Assembly (NCBI GenBank): GCA_016649675.1
Contig: JAENXG010000112.1
Location: forward strand, 1-7,858
Reading direction: 5' to 3'
Source of the DNA: Methyloceanibacter sp.
Lineage (GTDB): Bacteria; Pseudomonadota; Alphaproteobacteria; Rhizobiales; Methyloligellaceae
Length of the DNA: 7,858 nucleotides
Shown here piece by piece: positions 1-4,590 of the stretch (the stretch's first letter is position 1; the number at the start of each line of letters is the position of its first letter). A program made the position numbers and the translations under genes. A model generated the notes under the pieces. It was not told the DNA's origin and did no database searches. It worked only from the letters and a program-made list of their open reading frames with translations.

Positions 1-56
1 ACAAGCGGCGTGGTTTTGAGGTTGACCAGGGATCGCGGCTGAGGCTACCAAACCTT

Positions 57-77
57 ATGTCAACTCTCTGTTGACAT
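57..77. promoter_or_regulatory. Perfect 8-5-8 palindrome, operator-like
   Basis: The arms ATGTCAAC (57-64) and GTTGACAT (70-77) are exact reverse complements separated by TCTCT. This is the size and shape of a site for a dimeric regulator, but it could equally fold as a short RNA hairpin. A second inverted repeat follows at 83-91 / 107-115 (one G-U pair). Neither has a T tract, and no start codon of a convincing gene lies close by, so the target is unknown. Confidence 0.35.
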
Positions 78-177
78 GATCGGGGACACCCGCGCGGGTC
101 CGGTTTGGGTGTCTCAAGCCTGAGTCGTTCGGCTTCCGCCAATTTGCCGCGTGGCTTGGGCCTGGTGAGGATGTAAG

Positions 178-449
178 TTGCGACAAGTGGGGGCGCCCTG
201 GCTTAATCCCCGCCCAGCCCCCTTTCTCGCGGTCATTCCTCGCAAGGTGGCGGACAGTCATAGGCGCGACAGGCTGCCATTACCTGCGCGCGGGTCGATG
301 GCGGCGCGATTTGACGCGATGGCTCTGCCTGTAGGCGCGCCGCGCTTCGGGGTCTTTGTGGGGCTGCCGAGCGTGGCGAGAGTCTTCGGCGTTGTGTCGA
401 ACAGCTTGGCAAGTTCGCCCGTTGTGACGGTGATATCGTCTTCGTTCAT
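178..449 (-). pseudogene. Decayed phage terminase small-subunit-like (Nu1-type HTH) fragment
   Basis: Reading leftwards from ATG 447-449, the first 25 or so residues (MNEDDITVTTGELAKLF, then DTTPKTLATL) resemble the N-terminal helix-turn-helix of Nu1-type terminase small subunits, where a TGELA..F..TPKT pattern selects DNA. After that the frame loses similarity. It stays open as low-complexity sequence to a stop at 258-260. In another minus-strand frame the segment just after (ATG 259-261, TVRHLARNDREKGG) resembles the (Y/S)VRHLR...RGG stretch that normally follows the HTH in this family. I therefore infer one ancestral gene broken by frameshifts. The left boundary is approximate. No other phage genes are visible. 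The family call rests on memory of the motif and not on a search. It could instead be a chance ORF. Confidence 0.4.
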
Positions 450-481
450 GTGAAGCGCGATCTCAAACAAGCCCCAAGGGC

Positions 482-495
482 TTGATCCAGGTCAA
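482..495 (+). promoter_or_regulatory. FixK/FNR-type box upstream of the 566 gene
   Basis: TTGATCCAGGTCAA is a perfect TTGA-N6-TCAA palindrome, the site bound by FixK2/FNR/FnrL proteins in alphaproteobacteria. Its centre is about 77 bp upstream of ATG 566. A class II arrangement (box centred near -41.5) would place transcription start near position 530. A small inverted repeat (CACCTA 528-533 / TAGGTG 547-552) would lie in the leader next to the ribosome binding site. Low-oxygen activation of the downstream two-gene unit is the inference. Confidence 0.65.
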
Positions 496-565
496 TGCCG
501 CTCGGAGGGACACTTCTCATCTTTCGCCACCTACTCCTCGCATAGATAGGTGAGAGGAAACACCC

Positions 566-1003
566 ATGCTGAGGCAATCACTGTTCGTCGGTTGGATGGC
601 CTTTGTGCTCGCAACTGCGGCTCCGTTTGGAGCCCCGCACGCTCAATTGGCACAGTCGCAGGAGAGGTCTCTCAATGCGGTCAAGAGCGCCGTGCTTGCC
701 GCCACGGGATACGATGGCGAGGCGGTCGAACTTACAGCCACCGAGGTGCAATTCGTGGTGACAATCGTAAATAGCAAGCTCATCGGCCTGTCCGCCGCCG
801 AGCGTGAAAACGAGGCGAATCATATTGTAGCGACGATTGCCCACAGCATCGCTGATGAGCCAGAGTTTAATGGTATCCAAGCTATCCATGTCGATTACGT
901 GAAGCGCGATGTGGTCGCGGCCACACGGAAAAGGTCGACGGCATCGATTTTCGCAAAGACCCTCAGGGCAACTTTCAGCACCACATTACCTGATGGCTAC
1001 TAG
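566..1003 (+). CDS. Small exported protein of unknown function, probable 3' frameshift
   Basis: Start ATG 566 is supported by a GAGAGG ribosome binding site (552-557) about 8 nt upstream. The 145-residue product begins with a signal peptide (hydrophobic core about residues 6-20, likely cleavage after APHA near residue 26), so it should act in the periplasm. No cysteines, heme motif or recognised domain is visible. The body is mixed helix/strand in character (LTATEVQFVVTIVNSKLIGL, residues 57-76). The C-terminal 25 residues (RKRSTASIFAK...) look out of character. The -1 frame over the same DNA encodes a more natural tail ending DFRKDPQGNFQHHIT at a TGA, 991-993. This suggests a one-base deletion near 905-935, or a sequencing error. 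A FixK/FNR box lies upstream and a 52-aa membrane protein gene follows after 17 bp, probably in one transcript. I do not recognise a named family. Confidence 0.75.
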   Translation: MLRQSLFVGWMAFVLATAAPFGAPHAQLAQSQERSLNAVKSAVLAATGYDGEAVELTATEVQFVVTIVNSKLIGLSAAERENEANHIVATIAHSIADEPEFNGIQAIHVDYVKRDVVAATRKRSTASIFAKTLRATFSTTLPDGY

Positions 1004-1020
1004 GATACGAGGTAAAGGCT

Positions 1021-1179
1021 ATGTCACGAAATCAAGTGGTCGTTGTTCTAGCGGCTATCGTCCTTGTCATCGTCATTATTGGTTGGATTGCCTCCCGCCG
1101 TCACCTCATCGGCCACTTGGCAGAGCCGCAGCAGGTGCCTTCACAGACGCAGCAGCAGACGCCTCCGCAACCGCAGTAA
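1021..1179 (+). CDS. 52-aa single-span membrane protein with Gln/Pro-rich tail
   Basis: ATG 1021 opens a 52-codon frame ending in TAA at 1177-1179, with GAGG (1009-1012) about 8 nt upstream of the start. After MSRNQ comes an uninterrupted hydrophobic stretch (about residues 6-24, VVVVLAAIVLVIVIIGWIA). Next come a basic SRRH cluster and a soluble tail rich in Gln and Pro (EPQQVPSQTQQQTPPQPQ, residues 35-52). The basic flank after the helix predicts N-out/C-in, or an uncleaved anchor; topology is uncertain. It starts 17 bp after the 566 gene and so probably shares its promoter and FixK/FNR control. Small single-span proteins in such units can be accessory subunits of respiratory complexes, but nothing in the sequence names a partner. 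Function unknown. Confidence 0.6.
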   Translation: MSRNQVVVVLAAIVLVIVIIGWIASRRHLIGHLAEPQQVPSQTQQQTPPQPQ

Positions 1180-1207
1180 TGACTTAACCGTCCCAACGAT
1201 TCTTTGC

Positions 1208-1245
1208 AGCGGGTGAAATTCCGGGAGCAGCGCCCCCCGCTTTTG
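1208..1245 (+). terminator. Possible weak terminator after the 566-1179 unit
   Basis: AGCGGG (1208-1213) can pair with CCCGCT (1236-1241), and the right arm runs into TTTTG. A smaller alternative stem is CGGG 1222-1225 with CCCG 1236-1239. It sits 29 bp after the stop of the 52-aa gene. The long loop makes this a tentative call. Confidence 0.3.
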
Positions 1246-1304
1246 CCACAAGTGCCGGGAGAACCTAGCAGTTGACGATGGTGGGGGGTGTCCGGTCGGT
1301 CCGA

Positions 1305-1672
1305 CTAGAGGCTCGCCTTGCGCTGAAAATCAGCCCGCATGAGCTTTAACCCAAGCTCAAACGCCTCGGCGTCCTTCAAGTGCTTCGCATGTTTCGCTGC
1401 CTCGGCGCGGATTTCGTCGGCGCTCGCGCGGCAATGCCTCTTTTGATGGCAAGGCCTTCTTTCTGGATGCAGGCAAGTTCGGCGTCGATCTCAGCGAGAC
1501 GCTTCAATAGACGCTTACGAGCTTTCAAGAGCCGATCAATCTCTTTGCGTTCATCCGCGCTGTAGATGTGTCCATGTAGCGTGTTCAGCGTGACGGTCTC
1601 GTAGAACTTTTCGCCATGAGGTAGGATAACTCCGATGTCGAGAGGGTGGCCGCGGAGTAGTTCGTCATCCCA
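1305..1672 (-). pseudogene. Frameshifted, 5'-truncated remnant of a coiled-coil protein gene
   Basis: On the minus strand a frame is open from 1672 to a TGA at 1376-1378. It reads naturally as protein, from WDDELLRGHPLDIGVILP through a YETVTLNTLHGHIY segment to a basic, heptad-like stretch (ERKEIDRLLKARKRLLKRL). Near 1420-1430 the sense passes to the -1 frame, which continues ADEIRAEAAKHAKHLKDAEA and ends FQRKASL at TAG 1305-1307. Joined by one restored base, the two parts make a product of about 120 residues with a Lys/Glu/Ala-rich coiled-coil second half. A TAG lies immediately upstream (1673-1675) and no start codon with a ribosome site is found, so the 5' end is also lost. The junction fits a single-base deletion. 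I do not recognise the family. An unusual frameshifted but living gene cannot be excluded. Confidence 0.55.
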
Positions 1673-1769
1673 CTATGCACGGACAGAGTTTCTCGCTGGG
1701 TGGAGCGTCCCCCTATGTTCCCCCCCCAGGGCCTTAGAGAGAAAAACCGGCGCGTGACAGCGCGTTGGG

Positions 1770-1804
1770 AAAAGGAGAGGGCCGCAGCATACGCTGCGGC
1801 CCTC
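1770..1804 (-). terminator. Rho-independent terminator of the His-rich gene
   Basis: GAGGGCCGCAGC (1777-1788) and GCTGCGGCCCTC (1793-1804) form a perfect 12-bp GC-rich stem with a 4-nt loop. Read on the minus strand, the hairpin is followed by TCCTTTTCCC, a pyrimidine/U-rich tail. It lies 23 bp past the stop of the minus-strand His-rich gene, the classical position. Confidence 0.8.
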
Positions 1805-1826
1805 GCCTTGAGGAAAGTCGCTGACG

Positions 1827-2024
1827 CTAATGCGCCTTCATACCCCCGTGATGATAATGTGTCGGGGGACAGTAGTGGTGACCATGACGCCAATAGCAGT
1901 GATGGGTGTGATACCCATGTTGCATAGTGTGGTAATAAACTGCCGAAGCAGGCGTCGGCGCAAACGCGAACGCGCCGAACAGCAAGCCTAGCCCTACGGC
2001 AAAGCAGGTCAAAAACCGCTGCAT
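1827..2024 (-). CDS. His/Tyr-rich exported mini-protein, putative metal binder
   Basis: ATG at 2022-2024 is preceded on its strand by GGGAGG about 6 nt upstream, a strong ribosome site. The 65-residue product has a clear signal peptide (MQRFLTCFAVGLGLLFGAFA, cleavage after ASA near residue 28). The mature peptide is only about 37 residues, of which 12 are His (HH pairs at 41-42, 49-50 and 58-59) together with two Cys (43 and 52) and several Tyr. Such composition favours binding of Ni, Cu, Zn or heme-free iron in the periplasm, but the metal cannot be named from sequence. Similar tiny His-rich secreted proteins are common and uncharacterised in rhizobia. The gene stands alone with its own terminator, and a FixK/FNR box lies about 125 bp upstream of the start. 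The coding call is firm; the function is inferred from composition only. Confidence 0.8.
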   Translation of the reverse strand: MQRFLTCFAVGLGLLFGAFAFAPTPASAVYYHTMQHGYHTHHCYWRHGHHYCPPTHYHHGGMKAH

Positions 2025-2142
2025 AGTAAGCCTCCCTTGTTAGTAACACCGACTGGAGACGGGGCGCGGAAAACAACCGACATTGTGGGTAGGTAAGTTC
2101 CGACCCGATGCACAAGGCTACGCTGGCTGCATCGGCTTCACA

Positions 2143-2156
2143 TTGACCGGGATCAA
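2143..2156 (-). promoter_or_regulatory. FixK/FNR-type box upstream of the His-rich gene
   Basis: TTGACCGGGATCAA matches TTGA-N6-TCAA exactly. Its centre is about 125 bp from the ATG of the His-rich gene. A class II start would fall near 2108, leaving a leader of about 85 nt; TAGCCT (minus strand, 2120-2115) could serve as the -10 element. An 8-bp inverted repeat, CCGATGCA 2105-2112 / TGCATCGG 2128-2135, lies between box and gene. The box is longer-range than the other two, so the pairing with this gene is less certain. Confidence 0.5.
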
Positions 2157-2422
2157 GAAGAGGGGTCTGGGTTCCACCTCCGCCCCTGCGGCAATATTTG
2201 CAGCGAGCGAGATTTCGGGGGGCAGCGGACGGAGGCACTCGTTGAAGCGCGTGCGCGCATTGACGCGATGCTGCGGTAGGTCGAACACGCTGCCATCTAA
2301 ACTAAGAGATACGGCCATCACAAAAGAAGGGGGTTCATTGTTCCTCCCGATCGAGCCGGCTGGACGCTCGTTCGGGTGTTCCTGGCGTCGGCTTCAGCCG
2401 GCGCGTCATCCGGCACCGTCGT
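2157..2422. other. Spacer between the cytochrome gene and the His-rich gene
   Basis: No firmly supported gene. On the minus strand a 66-67 codon frame (2118-2321) is open, and its ATG (2316-2318) overlaps the stop of a six-codon leader frame (MNPLLL, 2318-2338) in a TGATG arrangement. Only the leader has a good ribosome site (GGGAGG, 2348-2343). The encoded sequence has no signal peptide or motif I recognise. Just after the cytochrome stop there is a GC-rich hairpin around 2385-2406 (CGGC-TGAA-GCCG core read on the minus strand) without a T tract. Confidence 0.3.
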
Positions 2423-3058
2423 TTAGTATTGTGGTGGCGGCGTATAGGGATCGCCTGCATGCTGCAGCGAGTCGGGGTTCACCGACCGGATGAAGGCGAT
2501 GATCCTCCACAGGTCATCGCTGGTCTTGATGATCCCGCCGAAGGGCGGCATCGGCCCAACCACGACCTCGTGCTTGACGCGGGTGTAGCCCTGCTTCTGC
2601 AGCCCGTCGGAGCCAAGCGAAATCAGACGGAACAGCGTGTCGTCTCCAGCGCCGTAGACCCAGGTGTCGTTGGTCAGCGGCGGGCACATGCCGCCTCCGC
2701 CGCCTCCGCCGTGGCAGCCATTGCAACCGGCGGAGAGGTATCGGTGGTGACCCTCCTCGGCGATCGCAGCGATATCGGCGTTGTAAGGGTTTTTCAGTTC
2801 TCCCTTTGGGGTGCTGGCGACCAGCTCCAAGGGCGGCGTGGCAGGGCCAAGCATGGGGCCGCCAGGCTGCGCGGCTGCACCAGCAGCCGGAGCGGCCGGA
2901 GCCGCGCCGCCACCTGCAGCCGGTGCCCCACCGGCAGGCGCCGGCGTTGCACTCGGCGCACCGCTCGCCGGAACCTCGTCAGCCGCCAGCGATCGCCAAT
3001 CCCCGAGGCCGAAGGCAATAAGTCCTACTGCTAAAAGTCCTACGATGATTTTGCGCAC
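2423..3058 (-). CDS. Exported class I c-type cytochrome with Ala/Pro/Gly-rich linker
   Basis: The start is GTG 3056-3058, chosen because AAGGAA stands 8 nt upstream and the signal peptide begins at once (MRKIIVGLLAVGLIAFGLG, cleavage after LAA near residue 26). Residues about 29-75 are a flexible Ala/Pro/Gly linker. The heme domain follows, with CNGCH at 112-116 supplying the covalent attachment and proximal His; M170 in VVGPMPPFGG is the likely distal ligand. A run of seven glycines (117-123) and a third Cys (C125) directly follow the heme motif. The closing helix (DDLWRIIAFIRSVNP) is typical of class I cytochromes. The layout resembles small cytochromes associated with methanol/PQQ dehydrogenases, but no such dehydrogenase is in the window, so the electron partner is unknown. 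The product is a periplasmic electron carrier, possibly anchored or tethered through the linker. The gene stands alone, with hairpins upstream. Confidence 0.9.
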   Translation of the reverse strand: MRKIIVGLLAVGLIAFGLGDWRSLAADEVPASGAPSATPAPAGGAPAAGGGAAPAAPAAGAAAQPGGPMLGPATPPLELVASTPKGELKNPYNADIAAIAEEGHHRYLSAGCNGCHGGGGGGGMCPPLTNDTWVYGAGDDTLFRLISLGSDGLQKQGYTRVKHEVVVGPMPPFGGIIKTSDDLWRIIAFIRSVNPDSLQHAGDPYTPPPQY

Positions 3059-3132
3059 TGCTTCGTTTCCTTACCCTAGTTGTATAAACGAGGGTTACGT
3101 GAAATGTCTCCTTGTGGCTGTCGTGCAGGCGG

Positions 3133-3171
3133 GAGACTGAGCGTTGAGTTTTAGACCCAACGCTCAGTCTC
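3133..3171. repeat. Perfect 14-bp inverted repeat (hairpin 1 of cluster)
   Basis: GAGACTGAGCGTTG (3133-3146) is fully complementary to CAACGCTCAGTCTC (3158-3171) around an 11-nt loop. It has no T tract on either side, so it is not an obvious terminator. It lies in the spacer upstream of the cytochrome gene and abuts a second hairpin. Confidence 0.75.
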
Positions 3172-3241
3172 TAAAGGCCTCAAACGTTCCCGCGTTTCTG
3201 AGGCCCTTTAGCGTCAAACGATCCCCGGCTTCTGTTGACGC
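3171..3241. repeat. Two further tandem hairpins (2 and 3 of cluster)
   Basis: CTAAAGGCCTCA (3171-3182) pairs with TGAGGCCCTTTAG (3199-3211) with one bulged base, and AACG/CGTT can extend the stem inwards. GCGTCAA (3211-3217) then pairs with TTGACGC (3235-3241) across a 17-nt loop. Each hairpin starts on the last base of the one before it, so all three form one continuous structured block. This may be a structured leader of the cytochrome mRNA, a small RNA, or a palindromic repeat element. Confidence 0.55.
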
Positions 3242-3288
3242 CTAAAATCGTGCGCATGTGGTGGGTCGCTCTCGCTCCCCCATAAGCT

Positions 3289-3323
3289 GTTGCGTGGCGT
3301 ATCGCGCTGACACGTCACGCAAC
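3289..3323. repeat. 12-bp inverted repeat (hairpin 4 of cluster)
   Basis: GTTGCGTGGCGT (3289-3300) pairs with ACGTCACGCAAC (3312-3323), with one G-U pair and an 11-nt loop. The loop length equals that of hairpin 1, although the stem sequences differ. Confidence 0.55.
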
Positions 3324-3340
3324 GAGGTGAGTCGTAACTT

Positions 3341-3358
3341 CAAGCCGCCAAAGGCTTG
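3341..3358 (-). terminator. Possible terminator hairpin after the 3363-3749 gene
   Basis: CAAGCC (3341-3346) and GGCTTG (3353-3358) form a 6-bp stem with a 6-nt loop, beginning 4 bp past the TAG of the minus-strand gene. It lacks a clear T tract, so termination here would be weak or Rho-assisted. Confidence 0.35.
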
Positions 3359-3362
3359 CATA

Positions 3363-3749
3363 CTACTTCGAGGCAACCTGATGGTCGGTATCGACGGCCG
3401 CAAGGGCCTCAGCTAAGTCGCCGCACCTCAGAGTGAGCGACTTGTTTTCGGCGCTGTCGATGGAAGTAGTCTGACCTGGGCTTAGGCTGACCTTAAAGCC
3501 CCCCGCCGTGTTGGCATTCGTGTCGTCACCATTCCAAGTCACCACCTGGACATCGCAGCCACCCTTGCCGGGAACGTAGAAGGCTATGACGTCCTTGCTG
3601 CCAATCGTGGCGAGAATAGGCTCGTAAGGTCCGACCGGCCCTAAATTCTGGATCAAATCATCAGCGCGGGCGGGGGTGCTAGCAGCGGTGAGGGCCACGA
3701 GGGCGCCGGCCGCTGCGAATTTCACGAAGTTGCGAGAGAGCGGGAACAT
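3363..3749 (-). CDS. Small exported protein of unknown function
   Basis: ATG 3747-3749 is preceded by AAGGAG about 8 nt upstream, a strong ribosome site. The 128-residue product carries a standard signal peptide (basic start, hydrophobic core FAAAGALVALTAAS, cleavage after PARA near residue 29), predicting a periplasmic or secreted protein of about 99 residues. Two cysteines (C65 and C109) could form a disulfide. The sequence is rich in short beta-type segments (DVIAFYVP, CDVQVVTW, GFKVSLSPG, SLTLRCG), which suggests a small beta sandwich. I do not recognise a named family; similar proteins are annotated as hypothetical in Bradyrhizobium. Its leader contains an 8-bp hairpin (TGCTCAAG 3772-3779 / CTTGAGCA 3785-3792) just upstream of the ribosome site, and AT-rich tandem repeats lie about 130-170 bp upstream. 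It is monocistronic as far as can be seen. Confidence 0.8.
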   Translation of the reverse strand: MFPLSRNFVKFAAAGALVALTAASTPARADDLIQNLGPVGPYEPILATIGSKDVIAFYVPGKGGCDVQVVTWNGDDTNANTAGGFKVSLSPGQTTSIDSAENKSLTLRCGDLAEALAAVDTDHQVASK

Positions 3750-3771
3750 CGTGGAATCTCCTTGACGTAGC

Positions 3772-3792
3772 TGCTCAAGGCCATCTTGAGCA
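3772..3792 (-). promoter_or_regulatory. 8-bp hairpin in the leader of the 3363-3749 gene
   Basis: TGCTCAAG and CTTGAGCA are perfect complements around GCCAT. The hairpin lies about 8 nt upstream of the AAGGAG ribosome site, where it could protect the mRNA, serve as an operator, or affect translation. Which of these applies cannot be told from sequence. Confidence 0.4.
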
Positions 3793-3880
3793 TGGAAGAG
3801 ATTCTAGCTACTTGTTCAGAGACGCGCTGTGCCAATTGCCACCACCCCAGAACTTTTAATCCAATAAAATCAATGGTCTA

Positions 3881-3917
3881 ATTGGAAAATCTTATTACCC
3901 GATTGGAAAATCCTATT
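3881..3917. repeat. Two 16-bp direct repeats spaced 21 bp, AT-rich
   Basis: ATTGGAAAATCTTATT (3881-3896) recurs as ATTGGAAAATCCTATT (3902-3917), with one difference and a start-to-start distance of 21 bp, two turns of the helix. A partial inverted copy, CCAATAAAATC, occurs at 3861-3871. The block is far more AT-rich than its surroundings. This is the signature of a tandem operator for a regulator bound on one face. The nearest gene start is that of the minus-strand exported protein at 3749. Confidence 0.6.
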
Positions 3918-4199
3918 GGTTTCGCGTGGCCCCAGGGCCGGGGGCGAGCGCGGGCCAACTAAAGGGCAAGCCGTGACCCCACACCGGGCTTCTTCTCAAG
4001 GTGATCCCCTCTTCTTATCACCCGTCACCGCCCAACATGTCGAGCACTGCGCAGTCCAATTCCGATCTGATCTGGTGGGAAGCTGCTCAACCGCAAAACG
4101 GATGGCTAAGAACCTCGCCGAGATGGTGGGGTTCCGCCTGAGACGCTTCTCTCCAATGAGTTGGCGAAGACGTACCGGCCTCTGAGCTGGCCAAGACAG

Positions 4200-4316
4200 A
4201 TGACGCCAATTGGCTACTAGGGTGGAGGCTGTGGATGGCTTTATCGCCGCGCCGTAGCAACCGGCAGTCACTACTGGTGGAACCGCTACTACACGTGCGT
4301 TGGCCACTACTACTGA
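4200..4316 (+). pseudogene. Remnant of a small exported protein (Tyr/Trp-rich C-terminus)
   Basis: From 4221 to TGA 4314-4316 one frame reads as a convincing protein tail containing CGWLYRRAVATGSHYWW followed by NRYYTCVGHYY. I recall the C...L..A..TGS.YWW.RY..C pattern from small secreted proteins of Bradyrhizobium, but could not search for it. An in-frame TAG (4218-4220) sits directly before it, and an in-frame ATG (4200-4202) only six codons further up. There is therefore no intact gene and no signal peptide in frame. It looks like the 3' end of a broken gene; chance cannot be excluded for so short a stretch. Confidence 0.4.
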
Positions 4317-4344
4317 GTCTGCACGGCTCGGAATTTACCGACGT

Positions 4345-4363
4345 AAGAGCCCTAGGGCTTTTT
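4345..4363 (+). terminator. Rho-independent terminator-like hairpin
   Basis: AGCCCTAGGGCT (4348-4359) is a self-complementary core with a CTAG loop, the outer A/T bases extend the stem, and it ends in a run of five T (4359-4363). It lies 28 bp after the stop of the Tyr/Trp-rich remnant on the plus strand, supporting the idea that a real gene once ended there. Confidence 0.6.
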
Positions 4364-4519
4364 GCTGTCTCAGCGCGGCTAATAATTCGTTTAATGGAGA
4401 CCGAGACGACTTAGCGGCTCCTTTCGGAGTCTCGTTGTCCTAATTGCTGCCGTCTTGCTTCCGTTACGTGAAGGTCCTGGCTGGGGCGACCGGCAAGCCC
4501 CTTGATCGCTAGGGCGCGC

Positions 4520-4533
4520 TTGACGTGGGTCAA
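4520..4533 (+). promoter_or_regulatory. FixK/FNR-type box upstream of the EF-hand gene
   Basis: TTGACGTGGGTCAA is a perfect TTGA-N6-TCAA site centred about 64 bp before ATG 4591. A class II start would fall near 4568, leaving a leader of about 23 nt that includes the AGGAGG ribosome site. This is the best-placed of the three boxes and suggests direct low-oxygen activation. Confidence 0.7.
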
Positions 4534-4590
4534 TGCAACCATCGGCCACAGCTAGTCATTTTAAGCAACATCTTCACAGGAGGAATGGTC

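Larger units (their letters stand above)
3918..4500. other. Largely non-coding spacer
   Basis: No intact gene is supported. Open frames here lack ribosome sites and export or domain signals. It contains the small protein-tail remnant (4200-4316), a terminator (4345-4363), and a bulged hairpin with a CTCC-TTTC-GGAG core (4418-4429) whose stem is extended by CGAGA 4402-4406 / TCTCG 4430-4434. Confidence 0.5.

Noticed and set aside
909..1187. 92-codon plus-strand open frame
   Set aside because: Overlaps both the exported-protein gene and the 52-aa membrane protein in a different frame; Arg/Ser/His-rich and without a signal.
1720..1727. Run of eight C, considered as a phase-variation tract
   Set aside because: It lies outside any supported gene or promoter, so no switching effect can be argued.
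1585..2238. 217-codon minus-strand open frame
   Set aside because: It runs through the His-rich gene in another frame, its terminator and the frameshifted remnant; composition is Ser/Arg/Leu-rich with no domain and no ribosome site.
2118..2321. 67-codon minus-strand open frame between the His-rich and cytochrome genes
   Set aside because: No own ribosome site, no recognised motif, and it overlaps the FixK/FNR box; kept only as a note in the spacer entry and the leader finding.
2429..3034. 201-codon plus-strand open frame
   Set aside because: Antisense shadow of the cytochrome c gene, produced by its GC-rich linker; the Arg/Ala-rich product has no motif.
3816..3835. TGGCAC on the minus strand, considered as a sigma-54 promoter for the 3749 gene
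   Set aside because: The matching -12 element TTGC is absent at the required distance.
3916..4185. 89-codon plus-strand open frame, and a 103-codon minus frame opposite (3996-4307)
   Set aside because: No ribosome site, Arg-rich shadow-like products, and the plus frame begins in the AT-rich repeat block.
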